This document shows, piece after piece, positions 9,822 to 17,782 of a stretch of 64,000 bases of DNA. The stretch comes from Oscillospiraceae bacterium (GTDB lineage Bacteria; Bacillota; Clostridia; Oscillospirales; Acutalibacteraceae): the NCBI GenBank assembly GCA_022650485.1, contig JALCPP010000003.1:186001-250000 (forward strand), given 5' to 3'. The first letter of the stretch is position 1. Each line of letters begins with the position of its first letter. The notes under the pieces were generated by a model, which was not told the DNA's origin, searched no databases, and saw nothing but the letters and a program-made list of their open reading frames with translations. Both the position numbers and the translations under genes were made by a program.

Positions 9822-9850
9822 ATTATACCATAAAAAATCCGGTGGTCCAA
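9822..9850 (-). promoter_or_regulatory. Promoter of the aspS-gatCAB operon
   Basis: On the minus strand TTGGAC (9850-9845), a 17-base spacer and a perfect TATAAT (9827-9822) lie about 45 bases before the aspS ATG. The ribosome binding site is AAGGGG, about 11 bases before the start. I see no T-box in this leader; it is too short. Confidence 0.55.
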
Positions 9851-9896
9851 TGGAAAGCGTGTTTTGCCAAAGAAGAATTCTTTTTCATGGGTATGG

Positions 9897-9936
9897 GGAA
9901 AGCCCCGGCTGTCAGAAGCGGCTGCCGGGGCTTTCC
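9897..9936 (-). terminator. Terminator hairpin between pepT and aspS
   Basis: GGAAAGCCCCGG (9897-9908) pairs with CCGGGGCTTTCC (9925-9936). It lies downstream of pepT on the minus strand and upstream of the aspS promoter. The U-tract is weak on the minus strand (CTTTCC), so termination efficiency is uncertain. Confidence 0.65.
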
Positions 9937-10078
9937 TGAGTTTTCCCGCTTGCAACCTGTGGCTTGCAGCTGAAACTACATGTTTCCTTTACTGCTTTAT
10001 CATACCACATTCCTGCATAAAATGCGATACAAAATTGCAGGTTGTGCTGCGTTCTGCACACAGAAAAAGGTGGAAGTA

Positions 10079-11302
10079 TTACTGGTTTTCAGACGGAACT
10101 TTTACCAGATGAATCAATACTTCTGTCATTTGATCCATCGCCTGAACCGAAATAAATTCAAACCGGCCGTGAAAATTCTGGCCGCCTGTGGGCAGGTTTG
10201 GGCAGGGCAGGCCCATAAAGGAGAGCCGGGCTCCGTCTGTGCCGCCGCGAATCGGCACGGCGGTTGGCTTTACGCCCGCTTCCTGCATGGCCCGCATGGC
10301 ATGCTCAATCAGCTCTGGATGTTCTTCAATTTTTTTCTTCATATTATAGTAAGAGTCGGAAAGGGAAAGCTCAAAGGTTCCGGCACCGTACTTTTCATTC
10401 AGATAATCGGCAATTCTGCGCACGGTTTCTTTTCGTTTGTCAAACTGCGCACGGTCGTGGTCACGGATGATGTAGCGAAGTTCCGCATGTTCCGCATCCC
10501 CGGTTATGCGTGTCAGGTGATAAAATCCCTCATAGCCTTCGGTGTGTTCCGGCGTTTCCGCACTGGGCAGCATCGAGTGGAATTCAATGGCGAACTGCGC
10601 GGCGTTTCGCATCCGGTTTTTTGCGTCGCCTGTATGAACGCTGATGCCGTGAACAGAAATAACGGCATCAGCAGCGTTGAAATTCTCATATTCCAGTTCC
10701 CCGACGGTGCCGCCGTCCACCGTATAGGCGAATCCGGCGCCAAAGTTCTTTACATCGAAATGGTCTGCTCCGCTTCCAATCTCTTCGTCCGTGGTAAATG
10801 CCACGGCAATGGGTCTGTGCGGGATTCTTTCGCGGTTCATTTTTTCCGCGGCCGTCAGAATTTCCGCAATGCCCGCCTTGTCGTCCGCGCCAAGCAGGGT
10901 GGTTCCGTCGGTCACAATCAGGTCGTCGCCGGTATAGTCAGTCAGGTTTTGATAGTCCGCTGTATGCATGACAATGTTTTTTTCCTGGTTGAGCACGATG
11001 TCTCCGCCGTCGTAATTTTTGACGATGCGCGGCTTGATCCCTGCTCCCGGAGCATCTTCTGCGGTATCCATGTGAGAAATCAGCCCGATTGCGGGCAGTT
11101 CCGTTCTGCAATTTGCCGGCAGCATGCCGTAGACATATCCGTATTGATCTCTGCGCACATCTGTAAAACCAAGAGACTTCATTTCTTTCGCCAGCGCGTC
11201 CGCGAAAATCAGTTGGCCGGGCGTGCTGGGGCAGTCTGTGCTGTCTTGATGGGACGTTGTATCGAACGATGTGTAATGAATCAGTCTTTCAGAAGCCTTC
11301 AT
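10079..11302 (-). CDS. pepT: Peptidase T (tripeptide aminopeptidase)
   Basis: An M20B metallopeptidase of 407 residues that removes the N-terminal residue from tripeptides in the cytoplasm. The metal-binding and catalytic motifs are present in order: LISHMDTAEDAPG, DDKAGIAEIL, FTTDEEIGSGADHFD, VDGGTVGELEYENFNA, and RGGTDGARLSFMGLPCPNL with GGQNFHGRFE near the end. Its start overlaps the stop of the upstream MocR regulator by 4 bases, so the two genes are translationally coupled, which is an uncommon pairing. PepT would supply amino acids from peptides. Confidence 0.95.
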   Translation of the reverse strand: MKASERLIHYTSFDTTSHQDSTDCPSTPGQLIFADALAKEMKSLGFTDVRRDQYGYVYGMLPANCRTELPAIGLISHMDTAEDAPGAGIKPRIVKNYDGGDIVLNQEKNIVMHTADYQNLTDYTGDDLIVTDGTTLLGADDKAGIAEILTAAEKMNRERIPHRPIAVAFTTDEEIGSGADHFDVKNFGAGFAYTVDGGTVGELEYENFNAADAVISVHGISVHTGDAKNRMRNAAQFAIEFHSMLPSAETPEHTEGYEGFYHLTRITGDAEHAELRYIIRDHDRAQFDKRKETVRRIADYLNEKYGAGTFELSLSDSYYNMKKKIEEHPELIEHAMRAMQEAGVKPTAVPIRGGTDGARLSFMGLPCPNLPTGGQNFHGRFEFISVQAMDQMTEVLIHLVKVPSENQ

Positions 11303-12696
11303 TTTTTATTTTTCTCCTTTTTTAAAACGTCTTTCCAGGCTGCGTACAGGCACTGGACCGCCTCCTCGATTTGATCGGATGGGATTCCCGCAAAGCCCAG
11401 CAGAATTTTTTTACCGTTCTGCGTGGTTCCGACCCGGACTCCCCGCCGCAGGGCGAGGTCACAGAGCATTTCCACTTTCATGTCCGACTGAACGGTCAAA
11501 ATCATGCTCAGGGGGGTTTCCTGCAAAAGAATGCTGACAGTCGTTCCAAATGCTTGTTTCAGTGCGCGGCTGAGCCGGCTGCATTTAGAGCTGTACAGTT
11601 TTCTCAGGTGCCGCAGGTGCCGTTCCATTTGTCCGCTCCGGATATAATTTGCCAATGCGAGCTGCTCTATTTTTGAGGCAGTTTGGTTGTAATTCTTGGC
11701 ACTGCGGCGGTAGCGTTCCAGCAGCTCCGGTGTCAGCGCCATATAGCCGATGCGGACCGACGGCAGCAGAAGTTTTGAAAACGACCCGATGTAAACCACG
11801 CTCTGGCCTCCGCCCATGCCCTGCAGGGCGGGAATTGGGCGGGCGCGGTAGCGCAGTTCTCCGTTGTGGTCGTCCTCAATCAGGATACCTCCGCACTCGG
11901 AGGCCCACCGCAGCAGTTCCATCCGCCGGCTGATCGGCAGGCTCATTCCGGTACGGATTCGGTTGGACGGGCTGATAAATGCAAGCTTAACGCCGCTTGA
12001 AAGGAGTGCTTCCATCTTTGGCCCGTCATCGTCGCCCGGCAGTTTTATAACTTTGAATCCGCAGTCCGAAAAAACCTGTTCTGCCTGGCGAAAACCGGGT
12101 TCTTCCATGGCAACGGCTGTGTCTTTGTCACCGAGTAAACCGCAAAGGATGGAGAGCAGCGGCTGAGTACCGGCGCCAATGACAATCTGATCAGGAGACG
12201 CCAGTACGCCGCGCATTCCGTAGCTGTAAGCGGAGAGGGCGTGCCGAAGAGCATATTCCCCCTGATGTTCGCCGTATGAGGCAATGATCTCCTGCCGGTT
12301 GAGCACATCTCTGATCTGCCGTTTCCACAGTTTTAAGTCGATATTGGCGCTGTCCACACAGTCACTGCCGAAATTGTAACGCACAGGAGGCCCTGCCACC
12401 CGCCGCGGGGAGCCCGGCGGCACAGTCAGGCGAATCGGTTCGGGTCTCTGTGCTTCCAGCACAAAGTATCCCCGCTGCGGCTGTGCCCGCAGATACCCTT
12501 CTACGCAAAGCTGCTGATAGGCGCTTTCGACCGTGGTGCAGCTGATCTGCAGATCGTTTGCCAGTGCGCGGATGGACGGAAGGCGCTGGCCGGCTTTTAA
12601 GTGCCCCGATTCGACGGCTCGTCGAATCGAATGGTAAAGCTGCTGGTACAGCGGTGCGGGCAGTTCGCGATTCAGTTGTAAAAAATCATAAGTCAT
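11299..12696 (-). CDS. MocR-type regulator (GntR + aminotransferase)
   Basis: A 465-residue MocR/PdxR-family transcription factor. Residues 1-75 form a GntR winged helix (QQLYHSIRRAVESGHLKAGQ, then RLPSIRALANDLQISCTTVE), and the rest is a type I aminotransferase fold with the PLP lysine in YIGSFSKLLLPSVRIGYM. Family members sense pyridoxal phosphate or related compounds; PdxR members control vitamin B6 synthesis or uptake. It is divergent from two ECF transporter S components, which suggests it regulates them. Which ligand it binds, and whether it acts on the downstream pepT, are open. Confidence 0.88.
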   Translation of the reverse strand: MTYDFLQLNRELPAPLYQQLYHSIRRAVESGHLKAGQRLPSIRALANDLQISCTTVESAYQQLCVEGYLRAQPQRGYFVLEAQRPEPIRLTVPPGSPRRVAGPPVRYNFGSDCVDSANIDLKLWKRQIRDVLNRQEIIASYGEHQGEYALRHALSAYSYGMRGVLASPDQIVIGAGTQPLLSILCGLLGDKDTAVAMEEPGFRQAEQVFSDCGFKVIKLPGDDDGPKMEALLSSGVKLAFISPSNRIRTGMSLPISRRMELLRWASECGGILIEDDHNGELRYRARPIPALQGMGGGQSVVYIGSFSKLLLPSVRIGYMALTPELLERYRRSAKNYNQTASKIEQLALANYIRSGQMERHLRHLRKLYSSKCSRLSRALKQAFGTTVSILLQETPLSMILTVQSDMKVEMLCDLALRRGVRVGTTQNGKKILLGFAGIPSDQIEEAVQCLYAAWKDVLKKEKNKK

Positions 12697-12713
12697 TCGC
12701 TATCAAGCGTCCT

Positions 12714-12744
12714 AACTGTACTGAACGTTTTTTTTCAAACTGTA
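12714..12744. promoter_or_regulatory. Direct repeats in the MocR/ECF intergenic region
   Basis: AACTGTA occurs at 12714-12720 and again at 12738-12744, with a further inverted partial copy (ACAGT, about 12759). MocR regulators often bind direct repeats about two helical turns apart beside their own gene, and 24 bases centre to centre is close to that. The site lies between the divergent regulator and transporter genes. The assignment is tentative. Confidence 0.35.
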
Positions 12745-12822
12745 TATTTTAATACAAACAGTCTTTCGCTATTATTATAGCAACGCTATTTTTGCAAATC
12801 AATCCCATGGAAGGTGAAAGTG

Positions 12823-13350
12823 ATGAAAAAAACAAAATCTGCAGGTCTGCCTGTGCTGTCTGCGCTGTTTGCAGCGCTGATTTTTGTCGTGACGGCGTAT
12901 CTTTTCCATATTCCGACTCCGGCAACCGGTGGATATATCCATTTAGGGGACGCTTTTCTGTACCTTGCGGCAAGCGTTCTGCCGGCTCCTTACGCAGTGG
13001 CCGCGGGTGGAATCGGGGAAGCTCTTTCCGACGTTGCTTCCGGCAGTGCCGCTTATGCGCTGCCCACGCTTCTGATTAAGTCGGCGATGGCGCTGTGCTT
13101 TGCTTCATCGGCCAAGACGATCGTTTCCAAACGAAATGTGTTTGCTTGTGTGGCGGCGGGCGGTATCTGTATTGCCGGGTATTATCTGGTGGAAGTTTTT
13201 TTACTGGGCAGCTTTCTGGCTCCTGTGGCAGAAATTCCAGGCAATCTGGTTCAGGCTTCTGCAAGCGCCGTGATTTACATTTTGCTGGGGCGCGCGTTTG
13301 ATCGGCTGAAATTAAAAGATCGTCTGTCCGGTTTGGTAAAACAGCAGTAG
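12823..13350 (+). CDS. ECF transporter S component, first of two
   Basis: A 175-residue integral membrane protein with about six hydrophobic segments and the ECF substrate-binding (S) subunit pattern: basic start, first helix LPVLSALFAALIFVVTAYLF, then GGYIHLGDAFLYLAASVLP and GGIGEALSDVASG, the usual loop-helix region that contacts the shared energizing module. S components bind a vitamin outside the cell and use common EcfA/A'/T subunits, which are not in this window. Start: ATG 12823 is 8 bases after GGAAGG, preferred over GTG 12814. The neighbouring MocR regulator suggests a B6 vitamer as substrate, but this is inference from context. Confidence 0.8.
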   Translation: MKKTKSAGLPVLSALFAALIFVVTAYLFHIPTPATGGYIHLGDAFLYLAASVLPAPYAVAAGGIGEALSDVASGSAAYALPTLLIKSAMALCFASSAKTIVSKRNVFACVAAGGICIAGYYLVEVFLLGSFLAPVAEIPGNLVQASASAVIYILLGRAFDRLKLKDRLSGLVKQQ

Positions 13351-13370
13351 AAAAAAGGGAAAACTTCATT

Positions 13371-13937
13371 ATGAAAAGCAAAAATCCAACAGTTCGTCTT
13401 GCAATGACCGGGTTGATGGCGGCGCTCGTCTTTGTAGCGACTCAGTTTTTTAAGGTTGAAATTCCGGTCGCGGGGGACCGCACAATGATCGGATTTGCCA
13501 ATGTGTTCTGCATTTTGTCCGGACTGCTGCTTGGTCCGCTTTACGGCGGCCTTGCCGCGGGGGTTGGCTCCGGCCTGTTTGATCTGGTTGGGGGCTGGGC
13601 TTCCAGTGCCCCCGTTACGCTTGTGACAAAATTCGCGATGGCATGGATCTGTGGTCTGATTGCATGGGGCGGGCACGAAAAAAGCCAAAAATTATCCCGC
13701 GTGATTACCGCAGCAGTGGCCGGCTCGCTGTCCTACTGCGTGCTGTACCTGTCTTATTCCGCGCTCAAAGGAATCATGCTTGGTTCCGCGGCGCAGTCCG
13801 TGCAGATGATTATGCTGACCAAACTCGGCGCAACGCTGACCAATGCCGTGGCAGCGGATATCATTGCGGTTCCGCTTTTCTTTGCCGTGAAAAAGGCGCT
13901 GGAGCGCAGCCTGCCCGCCGTGGGAAGGCGTGGCTGA
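13371..13937 (+). CDS. ECF transporter S component, second of two
   Basis: A 188-residue membrane protein of the ECF S-component group (DUF1393/ribofla_trS-like): LAMTGLMAALVFVATQFFKV, then MIGFANVFCILSGLLLGPLYGG and a GVGSGLFDLVGGW loop. It follows the first S component by 20 bases, so both are probably made together. The two differ enough not to be a recent duplication. Two S subunits next to one regulator could bind related vitamers or a vitamin and a precursor. The substrate is not shown by the sequence. Confidence 0.8.
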   Translation: MKSKNPTVRLAMTGLMAALVFVATQFFKVEIPVAGDRTMIGFANVFCILSGLLLGPLYGGLAAGVGSGLFDLVGGWASSAPVTLVTKFAMAWICGLIAWGGHEKSQKLSRVITAAVAGSLSYCVLYLSYSALKGIMLGSAAQSVQMIMLTKLGATLTNAVAADIIAVPLFFAVKKALERSLPAVGRRG

Positions 13938-14015
13938 AAATCCGGTTGTGATTCGCCGTAGATGATGCTATAATGACTCCATGCTAAGGGAATGCAAAGG
14001 GTGGAGTTCATTAGA

Positions 14016-15338
14016 ATGAAAGAGAAAAAAGAAAAGAAAATACGCAGCGCGGTGGTGCGCGATTCCATTAATACGTTTGGGACGAATGTATTCGGCGCCG
14101 CGCTGAGTTTGGTTTCTTCCTTTATTGTGCTTCGTCGTGTCGATAAGGTTACCAAGGGGCTTTTTAATCAGATGCAGTTCTGGGGGTCGGGCTTTTTTAC
14201 GATTCTTGCCCTTAGTGTAACTTCCGCGATTATTTATTATGTAGCCCACAATTCGGTCCAGAATGCAAAACGGGCGATTTGGCGGCTGAGTGTGCCGATC
14301 CTGTCGGGCATTGTGCTGATCGGTTCCGTGGTGGTGTTTCTTCTGCGGGACAGTTCTTTTTTTGCGGATACGCCGAGGCAGTTTCTGGCTGCAATCGTCA
14401 TTTACAGCGTGCTGTCGTTTCTTTCCAACGTTTTCATGGCCATTTTGCGCGGAGAGAATAAGTTTAAATCTTACAATCTCGTAAACCTTTTTCAGCGGGT
14501 ATTGATGGCTGGGTTAGCGGTTTTTATTTTTTTTCATCCCAACGCTTATATCTGGGTTTGGAGCGCCGTGGCGGTTTCATTCTGTATGATGCTGTTTGCT
14601 TTGTATGGAGTTTTGCGCTGGAATGGACCGAAGCCGGTTCCGTCCCCGGAAAACGATCTTCCCGTAAGTGGGGGAAGTATGCTGGGGTACAGCTTGAAAT
14701 CCCATGTCAGCAACGTGCTGACATATTTGAATACAAATTTGGGAAGCTATATTGTACAGGGGGTTTATACCATTGCTGATTACGGTGTGTACAATACGGC
14801 GGTTACCATGATGCAGCAGGTTTGGGTGTTGCCGAATTCCGTCAGCCAGGTTATTCTAAGCCGGATTTCCGGCATGAATAATTGGAACGACAAAGTCCGG
14901 CTGACACTGCTTTCTTCAAAAGTTGTAACTTATCTTACGACAGCGGGTGCCGTTGCGCTGTACTGGGTTGCAAAACTGCTGGTGCCGGTTCTTTTTCCGA
15001 TTTATGTAGGGGCGCTTGGGCCGCTGGCTTATTTGTTGATCGGGTCTGTCTTTGTTTCCTATTCCAATGTGCTGGGAAATTCGATTGCCGGATACGGTCA
15101 TCCGGAGCTGAATATCATTCCAACTGCAACAGGAATTGCTTTAAATATTGCTGCCAGTGTGATATTGCTGCCGCTGATGGGAACCGACGGCATCGCGCTT
15201 GCCACATCGATTTCGATGACGGCGCAGGCGGTTACCTGTATTGTGATTTTCTGCCGCTTTTCCCACACACCGTTTTATCGGTTGTTGATTCCGAATCGGG
15301 ACGAACTTGCTATGGTGATGAGAATTTTCCACAAATAA
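14016..15338 (+). CDS. Polysaccharide/lipid flippase-like membrane protein
   Basis: A 440-residue multi-helix protein of the MATE/Wzx (MOP) superfamily. It starts with a Lys-rich cytoplasmic tail, then SINTFGTNVFGAALSLVSSF, the usual first helix of O-antigen/teichoic unit flippases, and about 12-14 further hydrophobic segments, including a late GHPELNIIPTATGIALNI segment typical of the superfamily. It would move a lipid-linked sugar chain across the membrane. Start: ATG 14016 lies 9 bases after GGTGGAG; the upstream ATG at 13992 has its GGGA too close. It is not inside either glycan cluster, so its partner pathway is unknown. A terminator follows. Confidence 0.75.
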   Translation: MKEKKEKKIRSAVVRDSINTFGTNVFGAALSLVSSFIVLRRVDKVTKGLFNQMQFWGSGFFTILALSVTSAIIYYVAHNSVQNAKRAIWRLSVPILSGIVLIGSVVVFLLRDSSFFADTPRQFLAAIVIYSVLSFLSNVFMAILRGENKFKSYNLVNLFQRVLMAGLAVFIFFHPNAYIWVWSAVAVSFCMMLFALYGVLRWNGPKPVPSPENDLPVSGGSMLGYSLKSHVSNVLTYLNTNLGSYIVQGVYTIADYGVYNTAVTMMQQVWVLPNSVSQVILSRISGMNNWNDKVRLTLLSSKVVTYLTTAGAVALYWVAKLLVPVLFPIYVGALGPLAYLLIGSVFVSYSNVLGNSIAGYGHPELNIIPTATGIALNIAASVILLPLMGTDGIALATSISMTAQAVTCIVIFCRFSHTPFYRLLIPNRDELAMVMRIFHK

Positions 15339-15354
15339 GTACTCTTGTGTTGAA

Positions 15355-15389
15355 AAAAAAGCCGGGCGGAATTTTCGCCCGGCTTTTTT
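15355..15389. terminator. Bidirectional terminator
   Basis: AAAAAAGCCGGGCG (15355-15368) pairs perfectly with CGCCCGGCTTTTTT (15376-15389), with a 7-base loop. It serves the flippase gene and the convergent YitT-family gene. Confidence 0.9.
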
Positions 15390-16233
15390 ATTCACTGTGG
15401 AATCCCCTGCCGATAATTTCGCTTGTGTTGCAGATGAGGAGAAATGCGTTTGGTTCGACTCTGCGGATGTGGCGGCTCAGCTGTACCGCCTGGGCGCGGT
15501 TCATAACGGTAAAAATGATGTATTTATGGTGGTGCGAAAAGGCTCCGACTGCGTCGCAGACCGTCGCGCTTCGGTTCAAGTTTTTAACAATGTAGTCCAG
15601 AATGGGTTCCGGTTTGGAGCAGATGACGTTAAAATACTTATTCAGGTTGATGTTTTCGATGACGCTGTCGACAATCAGGGACTTTGCCACCAGACCGAGG
15701 AATGAGAACAGGGCGGTTTTGATATTGAACACAAGAAAAGAGGAAAGTGTAATCAGCAGATCGCTGAAAAACAGCGCTTTTCCAATGTTGACGCTCGTGT
15801 ACTTTTTCAGAATCATGGCGATAATATCGGTGCCGCCGGAGGAGGCTCCTTCGTGAAACAGCAGCGCGGAGCCGAAAGCGGGCAGCAGTACCGCAAATAC
15901 AAGTTCCAGCATCGGTTCGTCGGTCAGCGGTATTTTCAACGGGACCAGCCGCTCGAAAGCCCACACGGTTCCGGAAAGCAGAAAGCTGGTGTAAATCGTT
16001 TTGATTCCAAAACTTTTTCCCAGAAAAAGAAATCCGCAGACAACCAGCAGCGTATTTAAAACGAAGTTGATGCCTGCCGGGGAAAGAGGTGTAATGCGGC
16101 CAAGGACCACGGAAAGTCCGGATACGCCGCCAAAAGTAAAATTATTTGGGAATTTAAAGAAATAAATACCGGCGGATACAATTAATGTGCTGACGGTTAT
16201 AATAGCGTATTCTTTTATGATGCTTTTTTTCAT
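15388..16233 (-). CDS. YitT family membrane protein (DUF161/DUF2179)
   Basis: A 281-residue protein with five to six N-terminal transmembrane helices and a C-terminal cytoplasmic DUF2179 domain (from about residue 215: NLNRSATVCDAVGAFSHHHK and IRRVEPNAFLLICNTSEIIG). The glycine-rich FTFGGVSGLSVVLG and FHEGASSGGTDIIAMIL motifs are those of the YitT family, which is common and often multicopy in Firmicutes and has no settled function. ATG 16233 is preceded by GGAG. It converges on the flippase gene across a shared terminator. Confidence 0.88.
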   Translation of the reverse strand: MKKSIIKEYAIITVSTLIVSAGIYFFKFPNNFTFGGVSGLSVVLGRITPLSPAGINFVLNTLLVVCGFLFLGKSFGIKTIYTSFLLSGTVWAFERLVPLKIPLTDEPMLELVFAVLLPAFGSALLFHEGASSGGTDIIAMILKKYTSVNIGKALFFSDLLITLSSFLVFNIKTALFSFLGLVAKSLIVDSVIENINLNKYFNVICSKPEPILDYIVKNLNRSATVCDAVGAFSHHHKYIIFTVMNRAQAVQLSRHIRRVEPNAFLLICNTSEIIGRGFHSE

Positions 16234-16331
16234 GGTGGCTCCTTCAAAAATTGGGGATGCTTTTTATGAAAGTCATTATAACATGATTTTGTGTGATAGG
16301 ATAGATGATACTGAATCAGTCGTGAACACTA

Positions 16332-16377
16332 TTTACAAATGACAAAAAGCATGCTAGAATAATTGAGAAGAATTATT
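16332..16377 (+). promoter_or_regulatory. perR promoter with overlapping inverted repeat
   Basis: TTTACA (16332-16337), a 17-base spacer and TAGAAT (16355-16360) form a good sigma-A promoter. An inverted repeat, AATAATT (16358-16364) with AATTATT (16371-16377), covers the end of the -10 box and the expected transcription start. The AT-rich dyad resembles Fur/PerR boxes, so the gene probably represses itself. Confidence 0.6.
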
Positions 16378-16404
16378 GTTATTGTGCTTGCCAAGAGGTG
16401 ACCT

Positions 16405-16818
16405 ATGGAAAAAAGACGAAACTACAGCCGAAAACGAGAAGCGATTCTGGCCGCCGTACGTTCCACAACTTCGCATCCTACGGCAGACTGGGTCTATGAG
16501 AAACTGAAACCGGAATATCCTGACTTAAGTCTGGGCACGGTTTATAGAAACCTAGCCCAATTTAAGCAGGACGGGACTATTATCAGCGTAGGTGTTGTAA
16601 ATGGTCAGGAACGATTTGACGGAAATGTCAGGCCGCATACGCATTTTGTCTGTTCAAACTGCGGGTGCGTTTTAGACATTCCAGACGAATATATCAGTTC
16701 AGAACGGGTTGCTCAGGCGGAGCGGAAATACCACTTGCAGATTGATTCAACCGATATTCTGCTTCATGGTGTCTGCCCGGAATGTTTGAGCAAAAAACAG
16801 GAATCCTCGCATGGCTGA
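16405..16818 (+). CDS. perR: PerR-type peroxide-sensing repressor
   Basis: A Fur-superfamily repressor of 137 residues with an N-terminal winged helix (ATSHPTADWVYEKL-like region, then LSLGTVYRNLAQFKQDG) and a C-terminal metal and dimerisation domain. The structural zinc cysteines are two pairs, CSNCG and CPEC. The regulatory metal ligands expected of PerR are visible as a His in the N-terminal half (SHPTADWVYE), Asp in ERFDGNVRPHTHF and the two His after it. PerR members lose DNA binding when the Fe-bound His is oxidised by peroxide. Family assignment to PerR rather than Fur rests on these motifs and the lineage. It has its own promoter and terminator. Confidence 0.82.
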   Translation: MEKRRNYSRKREAILAAVRSTTSHPTADWVYEKLKPEYPDLSLGTVYRNLAQFKQDGTIISVGVVNGQERFDGNVRPHTHFVCSNCGCVLDIPDEYISSERVAQAERKYHLQIDSTDILLHGVCPECLSKKQESSHG

Positions 16819-16825
16819 ACAAGAC

Positions 16826-16857
16826 AAAAAACCGGCGGAATTTCCCGCCGGTTTTTT
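16826..16857 (+). terminator. Intrinsic terminator after perR
   Basis: AAAAAACCGGCGG (16826-16838) with CCGCCGGTTTTTT (16845-16857), a 6-base loop and a six-T tail. Confidence 0.9.
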
Positions 16858-17021
16858 GCTGTTTTAAATTTACAAAGATAAAAAAATAAAGGCTGCTGAA
16901 TTGCTTTTTAAAAAAAACAGGTTGCTTTTCCTAAAATCAGCATAATCCATGAAAAAAAAATTAAATTTAGTGACTAATTATAAAATATTTTGAATATTTT
17001 TCATTAAATCAAAAATAACGC

Positions 17022-17048
17022 TTGACATTCCTTTAGAATTGGTATAAT
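17022..17048 (+). promoter_or_regulatory. Promoter of the tRNA-like leader
   Basis: A perfect TTGACA (17022-17027) and perfect TATAAT (17043-17048) are separated by 15 bases, shorter than ideal, but a TGG before the -10 gives an extended -10 element. Transcription would start near 17055, leaving a leader of about 130 bases before the zinc-ribbon gene. Confidence 0.7.
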
Positions 17049-17054
17049 CTAGGT

Positions 17055-17160
17055 TGCGTAAGGAGTGCAAAACATCCTTCGTTATATGCCCCAGTAGCTG
17101 AACGCAAGAGCATTGGTACTTCCAAAGGTCGTCGGTTCAACTCCGTCCCAGGGCAAAAAA
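17055..17160 (+). ncRNA. Structured leader with tRNA-like domain
   Basis: The predicted leader has two parts. First, a hairpin pairing AAGGA (17060-17064) with TCCTT (17075-17079). Second, 17088-17155 resembles a tRNA: a 3' half with variable loop AGGTC, T-stem GTCGG, T-loop TTCAACT, T-stem CCGTC, then CCAGGGC and A, where GGGC pairs with GCCC at 17088-17091. The 5' half is degenerate: D-arm without the GG pair, anticodon hairpin of only TTGG/CCAA around a 5-base loop, two mismatches in the acceptor stem, about 68 bases in all. It is either a decayed tRNA gene or a tRNA-mimicking regulatory leader of the gene 29 bases downstream. No CCA is encoded. Confidence 0.5.
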
Positions 17161-17183
17161 TTATCACAAGTGAGGTAAAGAAT

Positions 17184-17462
17184 ATGTTTGAAGACAAAAC
17201 GTTAGTCTGTCAGGAATGCGGGAAGGAGTTTGTTTGGACTGCCGGCGAGCAGGAATTTTATTCTGCGAAAGGATTTACCAATGAGCCGAAACGCTGCCCA
17301 GACTGCCGTAAGGCTCGCAGAATGAGCCAGAAGCCCCAGCGCGAGATGTTTGACGCTGTTTGCGCTGCCTGTGGAGCTCCGTGCAAAGTTCCGTTCCAGC
17401 CGACGGAAGGCCGTCCGGTTTACTGCAGTGAGTGCTTCGCGAAAATGAAGGAAGAAGCCTAA
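17184..17462 (+). CDS. Double zinc-ribbon protein
   Basis: A 92-residue cytoplasmic protein with two zinc ribbons. The first (residues 8-42) has CQECGKEFVWTAGEQEFY and CPDCRKARR and belongs to the probable zinc-ribbon family common in Clostridia; the second (about 60-85) has CAACGAPC and CSECF, as in CxxC-CxxC repeat proteins. The family is unassigned; a nucleic-acid or ribosome-associated role would fit the two ribbons and basic linker but is not shown. The leader with the tRNA-like fold makes its regulation noteworthy. The ribosome binding site is GAGGTAAAGA. Confidence 0.85.
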   Translation: MFEDKTLVCQECGKEFVWTAGEQEFYSAKGFTNEPKRCPDCRKARRMSQKPQREMFDAVCAACGAPCKVPFQPTEGRPVYCSECFAKMKEEA

Positions 17463-17513
17463 TTTAAAAATGTAAACACGGTTTTTCCGTGATTTGATTT
17501 AGCGGTAATGAGG

Positions 17514-17550
17514 TACGATAAATGTGGGGGACCGCATTTATCGTATTTTT
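17514..17550 (+). terminator. Intrinsic terminator after the zinc-ribbon gene
   Basis: TACGATAAATG (17514-17524) pairs with CATTTATCGTA (17535-17545) and is followed by TTTTT. The 190 bases from here to 17747 show no gene or other feature. Confidence 0.75.
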
Positions 17551-17747
17551 CTTTAGCCAAAGCCCGGTTTGACGGAGGGGGTCCTTTTTACGGAACAGCA
17601 GGCTGTTTTGCGGAAAGACTCTCTGCGGCATAGGCGGTGGTATTGTGATCGAATCCTTTGTAAAGTAAAAATCCATTTTAAACGGCTACAATCGGTGTTT
17701 TTTCATCATGAGCGTTCCATGAATGAGAAAAGTATTTTTACATTAAA

Positions 17748-17780
17748 AACCGCCTTTTCCTGCAGAGGGAAAAGGCGGTT
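17748..17780 (-). terminator. Intrinsic terminator after nrdG
   Basis: AACCGCCTTTTCC (17748-17760) pairs with GGAAAAGGCGGTT (17768-17780). On the minus strand it is followed by TTTTT, 3 bases beyond the nrdG stop. Confidence 0.85.
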
Positions 17781-17782
17781 AC

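Noticed and set aside
9776-10078. T-box or other riboswitch before aspS
   Set aside because: The leader between the TATAAT and the start is only about 45 bases, and no T-box sequence is visible.
9980-11374. Long + strand open frame opposite pepT
   Set aside because: It is antisense to a well-conserved peptidase and looks composition-driven.
17088-17155. Functional tRNA gene
   Set aside because: The anticodon hairpin has a 5-base loop, the D-loop lacks GG, and the acceptor stem has two mismatches; kept only as tRNA-like.
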